Assembly: GCA_036005845.1 (NCBI GenBank)
Contig: DASYQD010000002.1
Coordinates: 1 to 36,047, forward strand
Reading direction: 5' to 3'
DNA length: 36,047 bases
From: DASYQD01 sp036005845
GTDB lineage: Bacteria > Acidobacteriota > Thermoanaerobaculia > Multivoradales > JAIOJS01
Of the stretch, positions 14,961-26,760 are shown piece by piece. Within the stretch, counting starts at the first letter, position 1, and the number at the start of each line of letters is the position of its first letter. The translations under genes and the position numbers were made by a program. The notes beneath the pieces were generated by a model. The model had not been told where the DNA came from. It ran no database searches and saw only the letters and a list, made by a program, of their open reading frames with translations.

Positions 14961-16217
14961 TCAGGCGGACACCCGTTCGACGCGGGCGCCGAGGCTCTGG
15001 AGCTTGACCTCCATCCCCTCGTAGCCGCGGTCGAGGTGGTAGATGCGGTCGACCACCGTCTCGCCGCCGGCGGCGACACCGGCGATCACCAGGCAGGCCG
15101 AGGCGCGCAGGTCGGTGGCCATGACGGTGGCGCCGGAGAGCGGCCGCGGGCCGGTCACCACCGCGTCGCGGCCGTCGATGCGGATGTCGGCGCCCATGCG
15201 CAAGAGCTCGGCGACGTGCTGGAAGCGGTTCTCGAAGATGGTCTCGGTGACGCGCGAAGTGCCCGCGGCCTGGGTCATCAGCGCCAGGTACTGCGCCTGC
15301 AGGTCGGTGGGGAAGCCGGGATGCGGCGCGGTCGCGACGTCGCGCGCGCGCAAAGCACCGCTGCGGCGGACGCGGATGCCGTCCTCGCTCGTGCTGACGT
15401 CGGCGCCGACGTCGGCGAGGGTGTCGAGCAGCGGCCCGAGATCGGACGGCGCCGCGCCGGTGAGCGTCACGTCGCCGCCCGTCAGCGCCGCGGCGACGAG
15501 GTAGGTGCCGCCCTCGATGCGGTCGCCGATGATCTCGTGCTCGGCGGCGCCGAGCTGGTCGACGCCGTCGATGCGGATCGTCTCCTCGCCGGCGCCCTCG
15601 ATCCGCGCCCCCATGGCGTTGAGCAGGTTGGCGAGGTCGACCACCTCGGGCTCGCGCGCGCAGTTCTCGAGGATGGTCTCGCCCTCGGCGAGCGATGCAG
15701 CCATCAGCAGGTTCTCGGTGCCGGTCACCGTCTGCACGTCGAAGCGGAAGCGGGCGCCGCAGAGGCGCTTGGTCTCCGCCATCACGTAGCCGTGCTCGAG
15801 CTTGATCTGCGCGCCGAGCGCGTCGAGGCCCTTCAGGTGCTGGTCGATCGGCCGCACGCCGATGGCGCAGCCGCCGGGCAGCGAGACGCGCGCGCGGCGG
15901 CGGCGTCCCATCAGCGCGCCGAGCACCAGCACCGAGGCGCGCATCGTCTTCACCATGTCGTACATCGCCTCGAACGAGGCGCCGTCGTGCGCCGGCAGGA
16001 AGCGCACCGCGCCATCGCGCTCGTGGCTGTCGACGCCGAGATAGGAGAGCAGCCGCCGCATCGTGGCGATGTCGCGCACCTTCGGGATGCGTCGCAACAC
16101 CACCGGCTCGTCGGCGAGCAACGTCGCCGCGAGCGCCGGCAGCGCGGCGTTCTTGGCGCCCGACGCCGCTACGGTGCCGGCGAGGCGAGTGGGGCCGTGA
16201 ATGCGGAAGCTGTCCAT
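14961..16217 (-). CDS. murA: UDP-N-acetylglucosamine 1-carboxyvinyltransferase MurA
   Basis: 418 residues, full length. MurA transfers enolpyruvate from PEP to UDP-GlcNAc, the first committed step of peptidoglycan synthesis, in the cytoplasm. The catalytic Cys is present in LPGGCAIGVRPIDQHL (Cys117, the fosfomycin target). Other family segments are SGAKNAALPALAATLL, the RAS motif in KTMRASVLVLGAL, TGTENLLMAA and FPTDLQAQ. The ATG at 16217 begins MDSFRIHGP, matching the usual N-terminus. It is followed on the same strand by the transglycosylase-like and SurA-like genes, which makes an envelope-biogenesis cluster. Confidence 0.97.
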   Translation of the reverse strand: MDSFRIHGPTRLAGTVAASGAKNAALPALAATLLADEPVVLRRIPKVRDIATMRRLLSYLGVDSHERDGAVRFLPAHDGASFEAMYDMVKTMRASVLVLGALMGRRRRARVSLPGGCAIGVRPIDQHLKGLDALGAQIKLEHGYVMAETKRLCGARFRFDVQTVTGTENLLMAASLAEGETILENCAREPEVVDLANLLNAMGARIEGAGEETIRIDGVDQLGAAEHEIIGDRIEGGTYLVAAALTGGDVTLTGAAPSDLGPLLDTLADVGADVSTSEDGIRVRRSGALRARDVATAPHPGFPTDLQAQYLALMTQAAGTSRVTETIFENRFQHVAELLRMGADIRIDGRDAVVTGPRPLSGATVMATDLRASACLVIAGVAAGGETVVDRIYHLDRGYEGMEVKLQSLGARVERVSA

Positions 16218-16361
16218 GGTAGCGGTTGGCCGTGGCGCTAGGCGCCGGGCCGGCATGCAGGGGGCGCTAGTTTGGCCGATGCCTTGGGCGTCTACAAGGC
16301 AGGCCCACGAGACGCGCTCGGCTGGCGGGGGAGCGGAGCAGAAAGCGTGCCGGTCGCCGGT

Positions 16362-16778
16362 TCACGCTCGTTCGAGCCGCATGCGCAGCTGCGCCGGCGT
16401 CACGATGGCGAAGCGAACCTCGTCTGCCAGCTCGAGCAGGCTCTTGTCGCCGCTCACTAGAGCCTCTGCCTTGCCCGCGAGCGCCAGCTCGAGGAACTTC
16501 TGATCGTCGACGTCGCGGCAGCGTGGCAGCCCTGCCAGTCGCGAGGGCATCCTGACGGCCGTCGTCCACGGGAGGTACGCGGCGAGAAGGGTCTGGACCT
16601 CTACATCGTCGAGATGGAACTTCGGATAGGTGAGGACGTTCATGAGCTCGCTCGTCGTGTCGGCATTGACGAGCGGCCGGAGGCGCTGGTCGCGCCAAGA
16701 ATCAGCGATCCACGCCAGGCGGCCGGCTGGAAAGAGCAGAGCGGAGAGAACGACACCCGTGTCGAGGACGAGTCTCAC
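16362..16778 (-). CDS. PIN-domain toxin (COG1569-like putative toxin component)
   Basis: 138 residues from the GTG at 16776-16778, which overlaps the antitoxin stop as GTGA. Acidic PIN residues are visible at Asp6 (VRLVLDTGVVLSALLF), a Glu in DTTSELMNVL, an Asp in RDVDDQKFLELA and an Asp in LVSGDKSLLEL. The LDTGVVLSALLFP start and DxDDQKFLELA segment are typical of the PIN family annotated as toxin component of a putative toxin-antitoxin system. A TTG at 16799 in the same frame is less likely because the GTG gives the coupled arrangement seen at the other modules here. Confidence 0.88.
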   Translation of the reverse strand: MRLVLDTGVVLSALLFPAGRLAWIADSWRDQRLRPLVNADTTSELMNVLTYPKFHLDDVEVQTLLAAYLPWTTAVRMPSRLAGLPRCRDVDDQKFLELALAGKAEALVSGDKSLLELADEVRFAIVTPAQLRMRLERA

Positions 16779-17002
16779 CGGCGACGACGCCTGGCCCAAG
16801 CCAACGCCTCAGGAATATCCGCCTCACGGATGCCGATCTCGGCGAGCTTCGCGTGAACCTTGGCGAGGGGATCGATCTCGACCGGGCGCAGGACGATGCG
16901 GCCGCGCTCTGTGGTCACTTCGAAGTATTGAGCGGCGGGGAACTGCTCGACGATCCGCTTGGGCAGCGTGATCTGGTTCTTCGACGTCTTCTTCGCCAGC
17001 AC
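16775..17002 (-). CDS. AbrB/MazE-type antitoxin
   Basis: 75 residues from the GTG at 17000-17002. It has a swapped-hairpin AbrB fold: KKTSKNQITLPKRIVEQFP, then YFEVTTERGRIVLRPVEI. The short C-terminal tail (KVHAKLAEIGIREADIPEAL, ending in five basic residues) probably binds the PIN toxin. There is no Shine-Dalgarno, but TACGAT lies six bases before the GTG. The frame is open to another GTG at 17047, which would add 15 residues with no family match. It lies between prmC (upstream on the same strand) and the toxin gene. Confidence 0.88.
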   Translation of the reverse strand: MLAKKTSKNQITLPKRIVEQFPAAQYFEVTTERGRIVLRPVEIDPLAKVHAKLAEIGIREADIPEALAWARRRRR

Positions 17003-17008
17003 GGAAGG

Positions 17009-17035
17009 ATCGTAACACGGGAACAAGGAATCCTT
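17009..17035 (-). promoter_or_regulatory. candidate -10 and palindromic operator of the AbrB/PIN module
   Basis: On the minus strand TACGAT (plus 17009-17014) sits six bases before the antitoxin GTG. AAGGAATCCTT (17025-17035) is an 11-base dyad with 5-base arms, at the spacer/-35 position. AbrB-type antitoxins commonly bind such dyads in their own promoter. Confidence 0.5.
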
Positions 17036-17075
17036 ACTCCCCGTCACCCGCCAGCAGGAGGGGCGCTACCGGCGC

Positions 17076-17924
17076 TCAACGCCAAGTGCGGACTCGGCGG
17101 CGTCGCAGCTCGACGACGCGCTCGATGCTCGCGAGATCTCGCTGCACGCCGGCGAGGCGCCAGCCGCCGCGAGCGGCGAGCTCGGCAAGTGGCCCCGCCT
17201 GACCAACGCCGATCTCCAGCAAGAGCGGCGTACCCGGGCGCGCTGCGGCGAGGCCGGTGAGCAGGTCGCGGTAGGCATCGAGCCCACCTGCGCCCGCCCA
17301 CAGCGCCGGCGCTGGCTCCCAGGCCGCCACTTCCGGCATCACGGGTCCCGCAGGGTCGAGGTACGGCGGGTTGGAGACGATGAGATCAAAGCCCTCGACG
17401 CGCAGCGGCGCTGCCCATGCGGCGGCGACCAAAGCAATGGAGGCATGCAGTGCACGCGCGTTCGCCGCGGTAACGGCGAGTGCCGCCGCCGCGCGGTCGG
17501 TGGCCGTAACCCGGCTGTCGGCCAGCTCGAGGGCCAGCGTCACCGCAATGCAGCCCGAGCCCGTGCCGAGATCGAGGATCCGCGGCCGCGCCGGCAGCGA
17601 CTTCGCGACCGCCAGCGCCGCCTCGACGAGATGCTCGGTCTCCGGTCGCGGCACCAGCACGCGGTGATCGACCGCGAACGAGCGCCCGTAGAACTCCTTG
17701 CTGCCGACGAGGTACGCCACAGGCTCGCCAGCCAGCCGTCGCTCGACGAGCGCGGCGAACCGCGCCGCGTCCTCGGCGCTCACTGCCGCGTCGTCGCGCG
17801 CCAGCAACGATGCCTCGCCCCAGCCGAGCACGTGCCCGAGCAGCAAGTGCGCCTCGCGCGCGGTGGCGAACGGCGCCGCGGCCAGCCGCTCCCGCGCCTC
17901 GGCGAGCAGCTGTCGGATCGTCAC
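17076..17924 (-). CDS. prmC: peptide chain release factor N5-glutamine methyltransferase PrmC
   Basis: 282 residues. PrmC methylates the Gln of the GGQ motif of release factors using S-adenosylmethionine. The N-terminal helical domain (AREAHLLLGHVLGW) binds the release factor. The Rossmann methyltransferase domain has ILDLGTGSGCIAVTLALE (cofactor loop) and the substrate motif NPPY in FDLIVSNPPYLDP. The start is GTG at 17922-17924, seven bases after the prfA stop, so it is co-transcribed with the factor it modifies. Confidence 0.96.
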   Translation of the reverse strand: MTIRQLLAEARERLAAAPFATAREAHLLLGHVLGWGEASLLARDDAAVSAEDAARFAALVERRLAGEPVAYLVGSKEFYGRSFAVDHRVLVPRPETEHLVEAALAVAKSLPARPRILDLGTGSGCIAVTLALELADSRVTATDRAAAALAVTAANARALHASIALVAAAWAAPLRVEGFDLIVSNPPYLDPAGPVMPEVAAWEPAPALWAGAGGLDAYRDLLTGLAAARPGTPLLLEIGVGQAGPLAELAARGGWRLAGVQRDLASIERVVELRRRRVRTWR

Positions 17925-17931
17925 GATCGAC

Positions 17932-19011
<1,080 letters not shown>

Positions 19012-19049
19012 GGTCGTTAACCAAGCCCAAACGACATCAGCAAGCTCAA

Positions 19050-19082
19050 ATGACAAGGGCCGCTCCACGCGGGAGCGGCCCT
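19050..19082 (-). terminator. hairpin terminator after rpmE
   Basis: AGGGCCGCTCC (19056-19066) and GGAGCGGCCCT (19072-19082) form a perfect 11-bp stem with a 5-base loop. Read on the minus strand it is followed by TGTCATTTG, a weak U-tract. It lies between the rpmE stop and the prfA start, so it may act as a terminator or partial attenuator between the two genes. Confidence 0.7.
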
Positions 19083-19104
19083 CGAGTCGATGCGGCGGGC
19101 GGAG

Positions 19105-19350
19105 CTAAGCCTGCTTCTGGGCGGCCTGCTTCTGCGCGGCCTGCTTCTGCTGCGTCTGCTCGAAGCGCTTCTTGAAGCGATCGACGCGGCCGGCGGTGTC
19201 GATCAGCTTCTGCTTGCCGGTGAAGTAGGGGTGGCACTCGTTGCAGATCTCGAGGCGCAGCTCGTCGTGCGTGGAGTGCACCTGGAAGGTGTTGCCGCAG
19301 GCGCACACCGCGGTGACGAGGTGGAGGTCGGGATGGATGTCGGGCTTCAC
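19105..19350 (-). CDS. rpmE: 50S ribosomal protein L31 with a repetitive C-terminal tail
   Basis: 81 residues. It is the zinc-binding form: Cys16 and Cys18 (VCACGN) with Cys36 and Cys39 (ICNECHP), then FTGKQKLIDTAGRVDRFKKRF, the usual end of L31. A 17-residue tail follows, made of QKQAA units repeated. The start is GTG at 19348-19350, matching the usual MKxDIHP beginning as VKPDIHP, with GAGAGG upstream. It lies upstream of prfA on the same strand and is divergent from the dipeptidase gene. Confidence 0.95.
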   Translation of the reverse strand: MKPDIHPDLHLVTAVCACGNTFQVHSTHDELRLEICNECHPYFTGKQKLIDTAGRVDRFKKRFEQTQQKQAAQKQAAQKQA

Positions 19351-19500
19351 GATTTCGTCCTCTCTCAGCCGGAAGGAGCTCCGCAGGGCCGCACAGGATA
19401 GCCGCATCGGCGCTGCCTGGCAAGCCTGGGATTCGTGCACGGCATAGAACCGCGCGCGAGCTCGTGAAATTCCGCCGAATGTCGCTAGCATGCGCCGCCA

Positions 19501-20592
19501 ATGAGCGCTCCGCTCTTCATCTTCGACGGCCACACCGACGTGCCGACGCGGCTCTGGGAGTCGCCCTGCGACCTGCGGCAGCGCTGCCCGGATCGCCACG
19601 TCGACCTGCCGCGGCTGCGCAGCGGCGGCGTCTCCGGCCTCGTCTTCGCGCTCTTCGTGCCGGTGTCGCTCTCGCCCGAAGAAGGGCTCGCGCACGCCGA
19701 GAAGCTGCACCGGCTCACCGTGGAGCAGCTCGAACCCGGCGGGCTCGAGCTCGCCGGTACGCCGGAGGAGCTCGACGCCGTGGTGGCGCGTGGCGGCGTC
19801 GGTGTCGTGCTCGGCCTCGAGAACGGCCGGCCGCTGTCGATTCCCGGCGCGCTCGAACGGCTGCTGGCGATGGGCCTGCGCATCGTCACGCTCACCCACT
19901 TCGGCAGCCACGAGTGGTGCGATGCGTCCACCGACGACGAGGTTCACCGCGGCCTCTCGCGCGAGGGCGAGGAGATCGTGCGCCGCCTCAACCGCGCCGG
20001 CGTCATCGTCGACGTCTCGCACGTCTCCGACCGCGCGGTGGAGCACGTGCTCGCGGTGTCGGACGCGCCGGTGGTGGCGAGCCACAGCTCGGCGCGCGCG
20101 CTCTGCGACCATCCGCGCAACCTCACCGACGAGCTGGCGCGCGCCATCGTCGCGCGCGGCGGCCTGGTGATGGCGAACGCCTTCCCGGTCTTCATCGACC
20201 CCGCCGCCGAGCGCGCCAACCGCGAGCGCATGGCGCACCTGCGCGAGCCGATGCGCTCGCTCGAGGAAGCGTACGCCGACCGGCCGGTGGAGCTGCGGGC
20301 GGCACGGTCGCAGCTCCTCGCCGGCCACCCGCAGCCGCCGGTGCCGCTCGCCACTTACGTCGACCACGTCGTCCACCTGCTCGGCATCGTCGGCGAGGAG
20401 GGCGTCGGCATCGGCACCGACTTCGACGGCATCCCGGAGACGCCGGTGGGGTTCGAGGACGTCTCGCGCTTCCCCGACCTCGTCGCTGCGTTGCGCGAGC
20501 GTGGCGTCGACGAGGCGGCACTACGGCTGGTGATGGGCGACAACTTCCGGCGCGTCTGGCGCGAAGTGGCGCGGCGGGGAGCGCGGGCCTAG
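19501..20592 (+). CDS. dipeptidase, peptidase family M19 (membrane dipeptidase-like)
   Basis: 363 residues. M19 enzymes are binuclear zinc dipeptidases. Visible zinc-site motifs are FDGHTDVP (His and Asp), GLENG (bridging Glu), DVSHVSD and SHSSARAL (His ligands), GTDFDGIP, and the C-terminal GDNFRRVW. No signal peptide is present, so the protein is probably cytoplasmic. Upstream, TAGCAT at 19486-19491 with GTGAAA 16 bases before it is a possible promoter, with almost no leader. The likely role is turnover of dipeptides. Confidence 0.94.
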   Translation: MSAPLFIFDGHTDVPTRLWESPCDLRQRCPDRHVDLPRLRSGGVSGLVFALFVPVSLSPEEGLAHAEKLHRLTVEQLEPGGLELAGTPEELDAVVARGGVGVVLGLENGRPLSIPGALERLLAMGLRIVTLTHFGSHEWCDASTDDEVHRGLSREGEEIVRRLNRAGVIVDVSHVSDRAVEHVLAVSDAPVVASHSSARALCDHPRNLTDELARAIVARGGLVMANAFPVFIDPAAERANRERMAHLREPMRSLEEAYADRPVELRAARSQLLAGHPQPPVPLATYVDHVVHLLGIVGEEGVGIGTDFDGIPETPVGFEDVSRFPDLVAALRERGVDEAALRLVMGDNFRRVWREVARRGARA

Positions 20593-20696
20593 CCGCCGTC
20601 CGCCGCGCCGCCGCGACTCGACCGCTGCCAGCCGCGCTTGCCGCCCGGCCGACCGTCGCTGTTCCGGGCCGCGCGCTTGCCGCGCCGAGCGATCGA

Positions 20697-21698
20697 CTAG
20701 CTATCCCCGGCGCCGATGTGGATGCCGCCGCCGCTCGAACGCACCAGCAGCGGCGCGCCGCCGCCGTTGAGCTGGCCGCGCAGCGAGCTGCGCGACTGCT
20801 TGCCCTGGACGGTGACCGGCAGGTCGCAGACCACCGAGCCGCCCGAGGAGCTGGCGTCGATGGAGAGGCGCGCGCTCCGGTCGACGTCGACGCGCACGCC
20901 GCCGCCGGAGGAGGAGAGGCTGCCGCCTGCCGTGTTGTCGGCGGCGAGCACCGCGCTCACCGGGCCGCCCGAGCTCTCGGCGGTCACCTTGCCGCCGACG
21001 CCGTCGACGTGGACGCCGCCGCCGCTGCTCGACGCATCGACGTCGCCGGAGACGGCGGAGACCTCGACGCCGCCGCCGCTCGACTCGGCGTCGACGTCGC
21101 CGCTGATGCGCTCGGCGGTGACGCGGCCGCCCGAGCTCGAAAGCCGCACGTCGCCTTGCACGCGCCGCACCTCGACGCCGCCGCCGCTGCTCTTGGCGTC
21201 CACCTGGCCGACGAGGTCGAAGGCGCGCACCGCGCCGCCCGAGGAGCGCAGCCGCGCCGCGCCCTGCAGGTTGGAGACGCGGATGCCGCCGCCGCTGCTC
21301 TGCAGGTCGACGCGGGTCTGCCTCGGCACCTGGATCTCGAAGTGCAGGTTGAGGCCGTGGCCCCAGTTGAACAGGCCGTCGAACCAACCGCTGCCGCTGC
21401 CGCGCCGACGGTTGATCACCTTCGCGGTGTTGCCGTCGTTGGAGAACTCGAAGGTGTAGCGCTCGTCGACGTCCGCGCGGTCGCGGTCGGAGGTGACGAC
21501 GATGCGGGCGCCGGTCGCGGCGCCGCCGGTGACGGTGACGCTGCCGCCGGCCGTCTCGACGATCAGCTCGCCGCCGGGAGTCAGGGCGAGCGTCTTCTCG
21601 AGGCGAAAGTCGGCGGCGGCCGGAGCGGCGAGCAGCGCTCCGGCGCCGACGGTGAAGGCGAATGCGAGCGGAACGAGGAGCGTCGGTGTGCGGCGCAT
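20697..21698 (-). CDS. exported DUF4097-type beta-helix protein
   Basis: 333 residues. A signal peptide (1-29, ending APAAA) and a beta domain to about residue 140 are followed by a ladder of about ten repeats of roughly 18-20 residues, each marked by SSGG (for example QSSGGGIRVSNLQGAARLR, KSSGGGVEVRRVQGDVRLS). This is the DUF4097/putative-adhesin pattern and predicts a right-handed parallel beta-helix. Members sit in the envelope, often near anti-sigma factors; function is unknown. GGGAG lies upstream of the ATG at 21696-21698. It converges on the dipeptidase gene; the 104 bases between (20593-20696) hold nothing I can identify. Confidence 0.9.
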   Translation of the reverse strand: MRRTPTLLVPLAFAFTVGAGALLAAPAAADFRLEKTLALTPGGELIVETAGGSVTVTGGAATGARIVVTSDRDRADVDERYTFEFSNDGNTAKVINRRRGSGSGWFDGLFNWGHGLNLHFEIQVPRQTRVDLQSSGGGIRVSNLQGAARLRSSGGAVRAFDLVGQVDAKSSGGGVEVRRVQGDVRLSSSGGRVTAERISGDVDAESSGGGVEVSAVSGDVDASSSGGGVHVDGVGGKVTAESSGGPVSAVLAADNTAGGSLSSSGGGVRVDVDRSARLSIDASSSGGSVVCDLPVTVQGKQSRSSLRGQLNGGGAPLLVRSSGGGIHIGAGDS

Positions 21699-21790
21699 GT
21701 GGCGGTCTCCCGTGGTCAGGTCCTGAGGGATACAACGCTGGGGGAACGGGAAGGTTTCACGGCGAAGCCGGTGGCCCGTGGCGCAGCCAT

Positions 21791-21866
21791 GTCGAGATCG
21801 CTTCGCTGCGCTCGCGACGACGTACGTGAGGTCATCGCGAGGAGCGAAGCGACGAAGCGATCTCGA
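21791..21866. repeat. REP-like imperfect palindrome
   Basis: The arms TCGAGATCGCTTCG (21792-21805) and CGAAGCGATCTCGA (21853-21866) are exact 14-bp reverse complements around 47 bases that are themselves partly self-complementary (CGCTCGCGACGAC against GTCATCGCGAGGAGCG). Sequences of this kind (an ATCGCGAGGAGCGAAGCGACG core) recur as extragenic palindromes in many high-GC genomes. It lies between the VIT-VWA stop and the DUF4097 start on the minus strand. Confidence 0.8.
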
Positions 21867-21883
21867 TGCCTGAGTTAACCGCG

Positions 21884-25282
<3,399 letters not shown>

Positions 25283-25305
25283 GGCGGGCCTCCAGGGAGC
25301 GATCG

Positions 25306-25327
25306 GCCGCCTCGAGAGTGAGGCGGC
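25306..25327. other. perfect 8-bp hairpin between the AI-2E transporter and VIT-VWA genes
   Basis: GCCGCCTC (25306-25313) and GAGGCGGC (25320-25327) flank a 6-base loop. No T-run follows on the minus strand. It could be a weak terminator for the transporter transcript or a 5' leader structure for the VIT-VWA gene. Confidence 0.5.
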
Positions 25328-25343
25328 TCTCCCTTAGACCCGC

Positions 25344-26372
25344 TCAGCCGGCGCCAGGCAACCGCCGCACGACCGGCGTCGCTTCCGCCCGCGGTGTCGA
25401 AACCTCGCGCTCTTCCTCCACCTCGATCGCCGACGCCTCGACCTTCACGTAGTTGAGCAGCACCGGCGCCAGGATCATCCCGGGGACCCCCATCAGCCGC
25501 TCGCCGAGGATCAGCGCCAGCAGGGTCAGCCACACCGGGTTGCGGATGCGGTCGCCGATGATCTTGCTGTTGAGGACGTACTCGAGCTTGTGGATCACGA
25601 TCAGGAAAGCGAGCGCCGCGAGCGCCATCTGCGGCGACACGGTGAAGGCGATGGCGACGATGATGGTGTTGCTGATCAGGTTGCCGACCACCGGCAGCAG
25701 GCCGCACAGGAAGGTGACGCCGATCATCACCACCGCGTTGGGCAGCCGCAGCGCGAGCACGAAGATCGCGGTCAGCGCGGTGTTGATCGCCGAGATGACC
25801 AGCTGCGCGCCCATCACGGTGCGGAAGCTGCGATAGAAGGTGGCGAAGCGCCCGGCGATCGCCTCGCTGGTGAGCGAGTAGAGGTTGTTGCGGATGCGGT
25901 GCCGCGCGCGGTCGAGGTCGACGGCGCTGTTGAGGAAGAGGCTCGCCGCCACCACGATGCCGATGATGAGGAAGACCAGCTCGCGCGTCGCGCCGGTGGC
26001 GAAGCGGCCGACGTACTGGAACTGCCCCTTGGCCTTCTCCAGCGCCACGTCCTTGAAGCTCGCCCAGTCGGTGAACGGCAGCTGGACGCCGTTGCGGTCC
26101 GCATAATCGATGATCGACGGGATCGCCTTGCCCGCGACCTCCGGCAGCGCCACCACCGCCTGCGCCGTGAACCGCCCGAGCGCCGCCGAGCCGGCGAGCA
26201 GGATGAGCGCGAAGATCCCGATCGCCAGCCACCGGTTGCGCACGAAGTGCAGCCGCTCCAGGATGAAGAACGAGAACAGCGCCGCGAGCAGCGGCGTCCC
26301 CAGATGCAGCACGCCGACGAGCACGAACGTGGCGGCGATGAACCAGTAGCTGATGCGGACGGGCTTGGTCAT
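25344..26372 (-). CDS. AI-2E family transporter (PerM/TqsA-like membrane protein)
   Basis: 342 residues with about seven to eight hydrophobic segments. These include ISYWFIAATFVLVGVLHLG at the N-terminus, LVFLIIGIVVAASLFL, AINTALTAIFVLALRL, VVMIGVTFLCGLLPVVGNLI and WLTLLALILGERLMGVPGMI. The GLLPVVGNLISNT and GxRLxGVPGMILAPVLL segments are the family signature. Members are proposed to export small molecules such as autoinducer-2 or act as ion antiporters; substrate here is unknown. GGAG lies just before the ATG. The gene begins 24 bases after an orphan antitoxin gene on the same strand. Confidence 0.92.
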   Translation of the reverse strand: MTKPVRISYWFIAATFVLVGVLHLGTPLLAALFSFFILERLHFVRNRWLAIGIFALILLAGSAALGRFTAQAVVALPEVAGKAIPSIIDYADRNGVQLPFTDWASFKDVALEKAKGQFQYVGRFATGATRELVFLIIGIVVAASLFLNSAVDLDRARHRIRNNLYSLTSEAIAGRFATFYRSFRTVMGAQLVISAINTALTAIFVLALRLPNAVVMIGVTFLCGLLPVVGNLISNTIIVAIAFTVSPQMALAALAFLIVIHKLEYVLNSKIIGDRIRNPVWLTLLALILGERLMGVPGMILAPVLLNYVKVEASAIEVEEEREVSTPRAEATPVVRRLPGAG

Positions 26373-26396
26373 GGCTCCGTCAGCACGCTGGCGTGC

Positions 26397-26636
26397 TCAG
26401 GCTTCGGTTTCCCAGGCTGACCGATCCTGGAGAGGCGCCACGATGTCGTCAAGGATCTCCCCGGTACCCCTCATCGCTCCGAGCCAGTCTTGCCGTCGTG
26501 CAGGCGACCGCGGCGGCACGATTTCCGCGAGGGGCTCTCCGAAGCGGGTGACCAGGACAGGCTGACCGGTGAGGCGCACTCGCTCGAAGACGGCCCGGCA
26601 GGTCGCCCTGAATCTCGGAAAGGCAATCTCCTTCAC
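26397..26636 (-). CDS. orphan Phd/YefM-like antitoxin
   Basis: 79 residues from the GTG at 26634-26636. The core (FRATCRAVFERVRLTGQPVL, then TRFGEPLAEIVPP) is the N-terminal DNA-binding fold of Phd/YefM antitoxins. The tail ending in DRSAWETEA is the usual toxin-binding end. No toxin gene follows; the next gene is the AI-2E transporter. There is no Shine-Dalgarno, and TACGAT lies six bases upstream of the GTG. The frame is open to 26687, which would add 17 residues with no family match. Confidence 0.75.
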   Translation of the reverse strand: MKEIAFPRFRATCRAVFERVRLTGQPVLVTRFGEPLAEIVPPRSPARRQDWLGAMRGTGEILDDIVAPLQDRSAWETEA

Positions 26637-26642
26637 AAAGAG

Positions 26643-26652
26643 ATCGTACGAT
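26643..26652 (-). promoter_or_regulatory. palindromic operator over the -10 of the orphan antitoxin
   Basis: ATCGTACGAT is a perfect 10-base palindrome. Its half TACGAT on the minus strand (plus 26643-26648) is the candidate -10, six bases from the GTG. TAGACC, 17 bases further upstream (plus 26666-26671), is a partial match to a -35. Confidence 0.5.
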
Positions 26653-26760
26653 GGTCCGGCCTTGTGGTCTAACTTCTGCGGACCCAAGGAGACAAAGCTT
26701 GCGCCGGGTGCTCTCCGCTAGGCCTCGGCGACCACACGGCGAGGAGACGCGGATGAACCG

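Noticed and set aside
19464..21878. Plus-strand open frame of about 800 codons across the dipeptidase and DUF4097 genes
   Set aside because: It is out of frame with the M19 dipeptidase and antisense to DUF4097; composition is low-complexity and no motif is seen.
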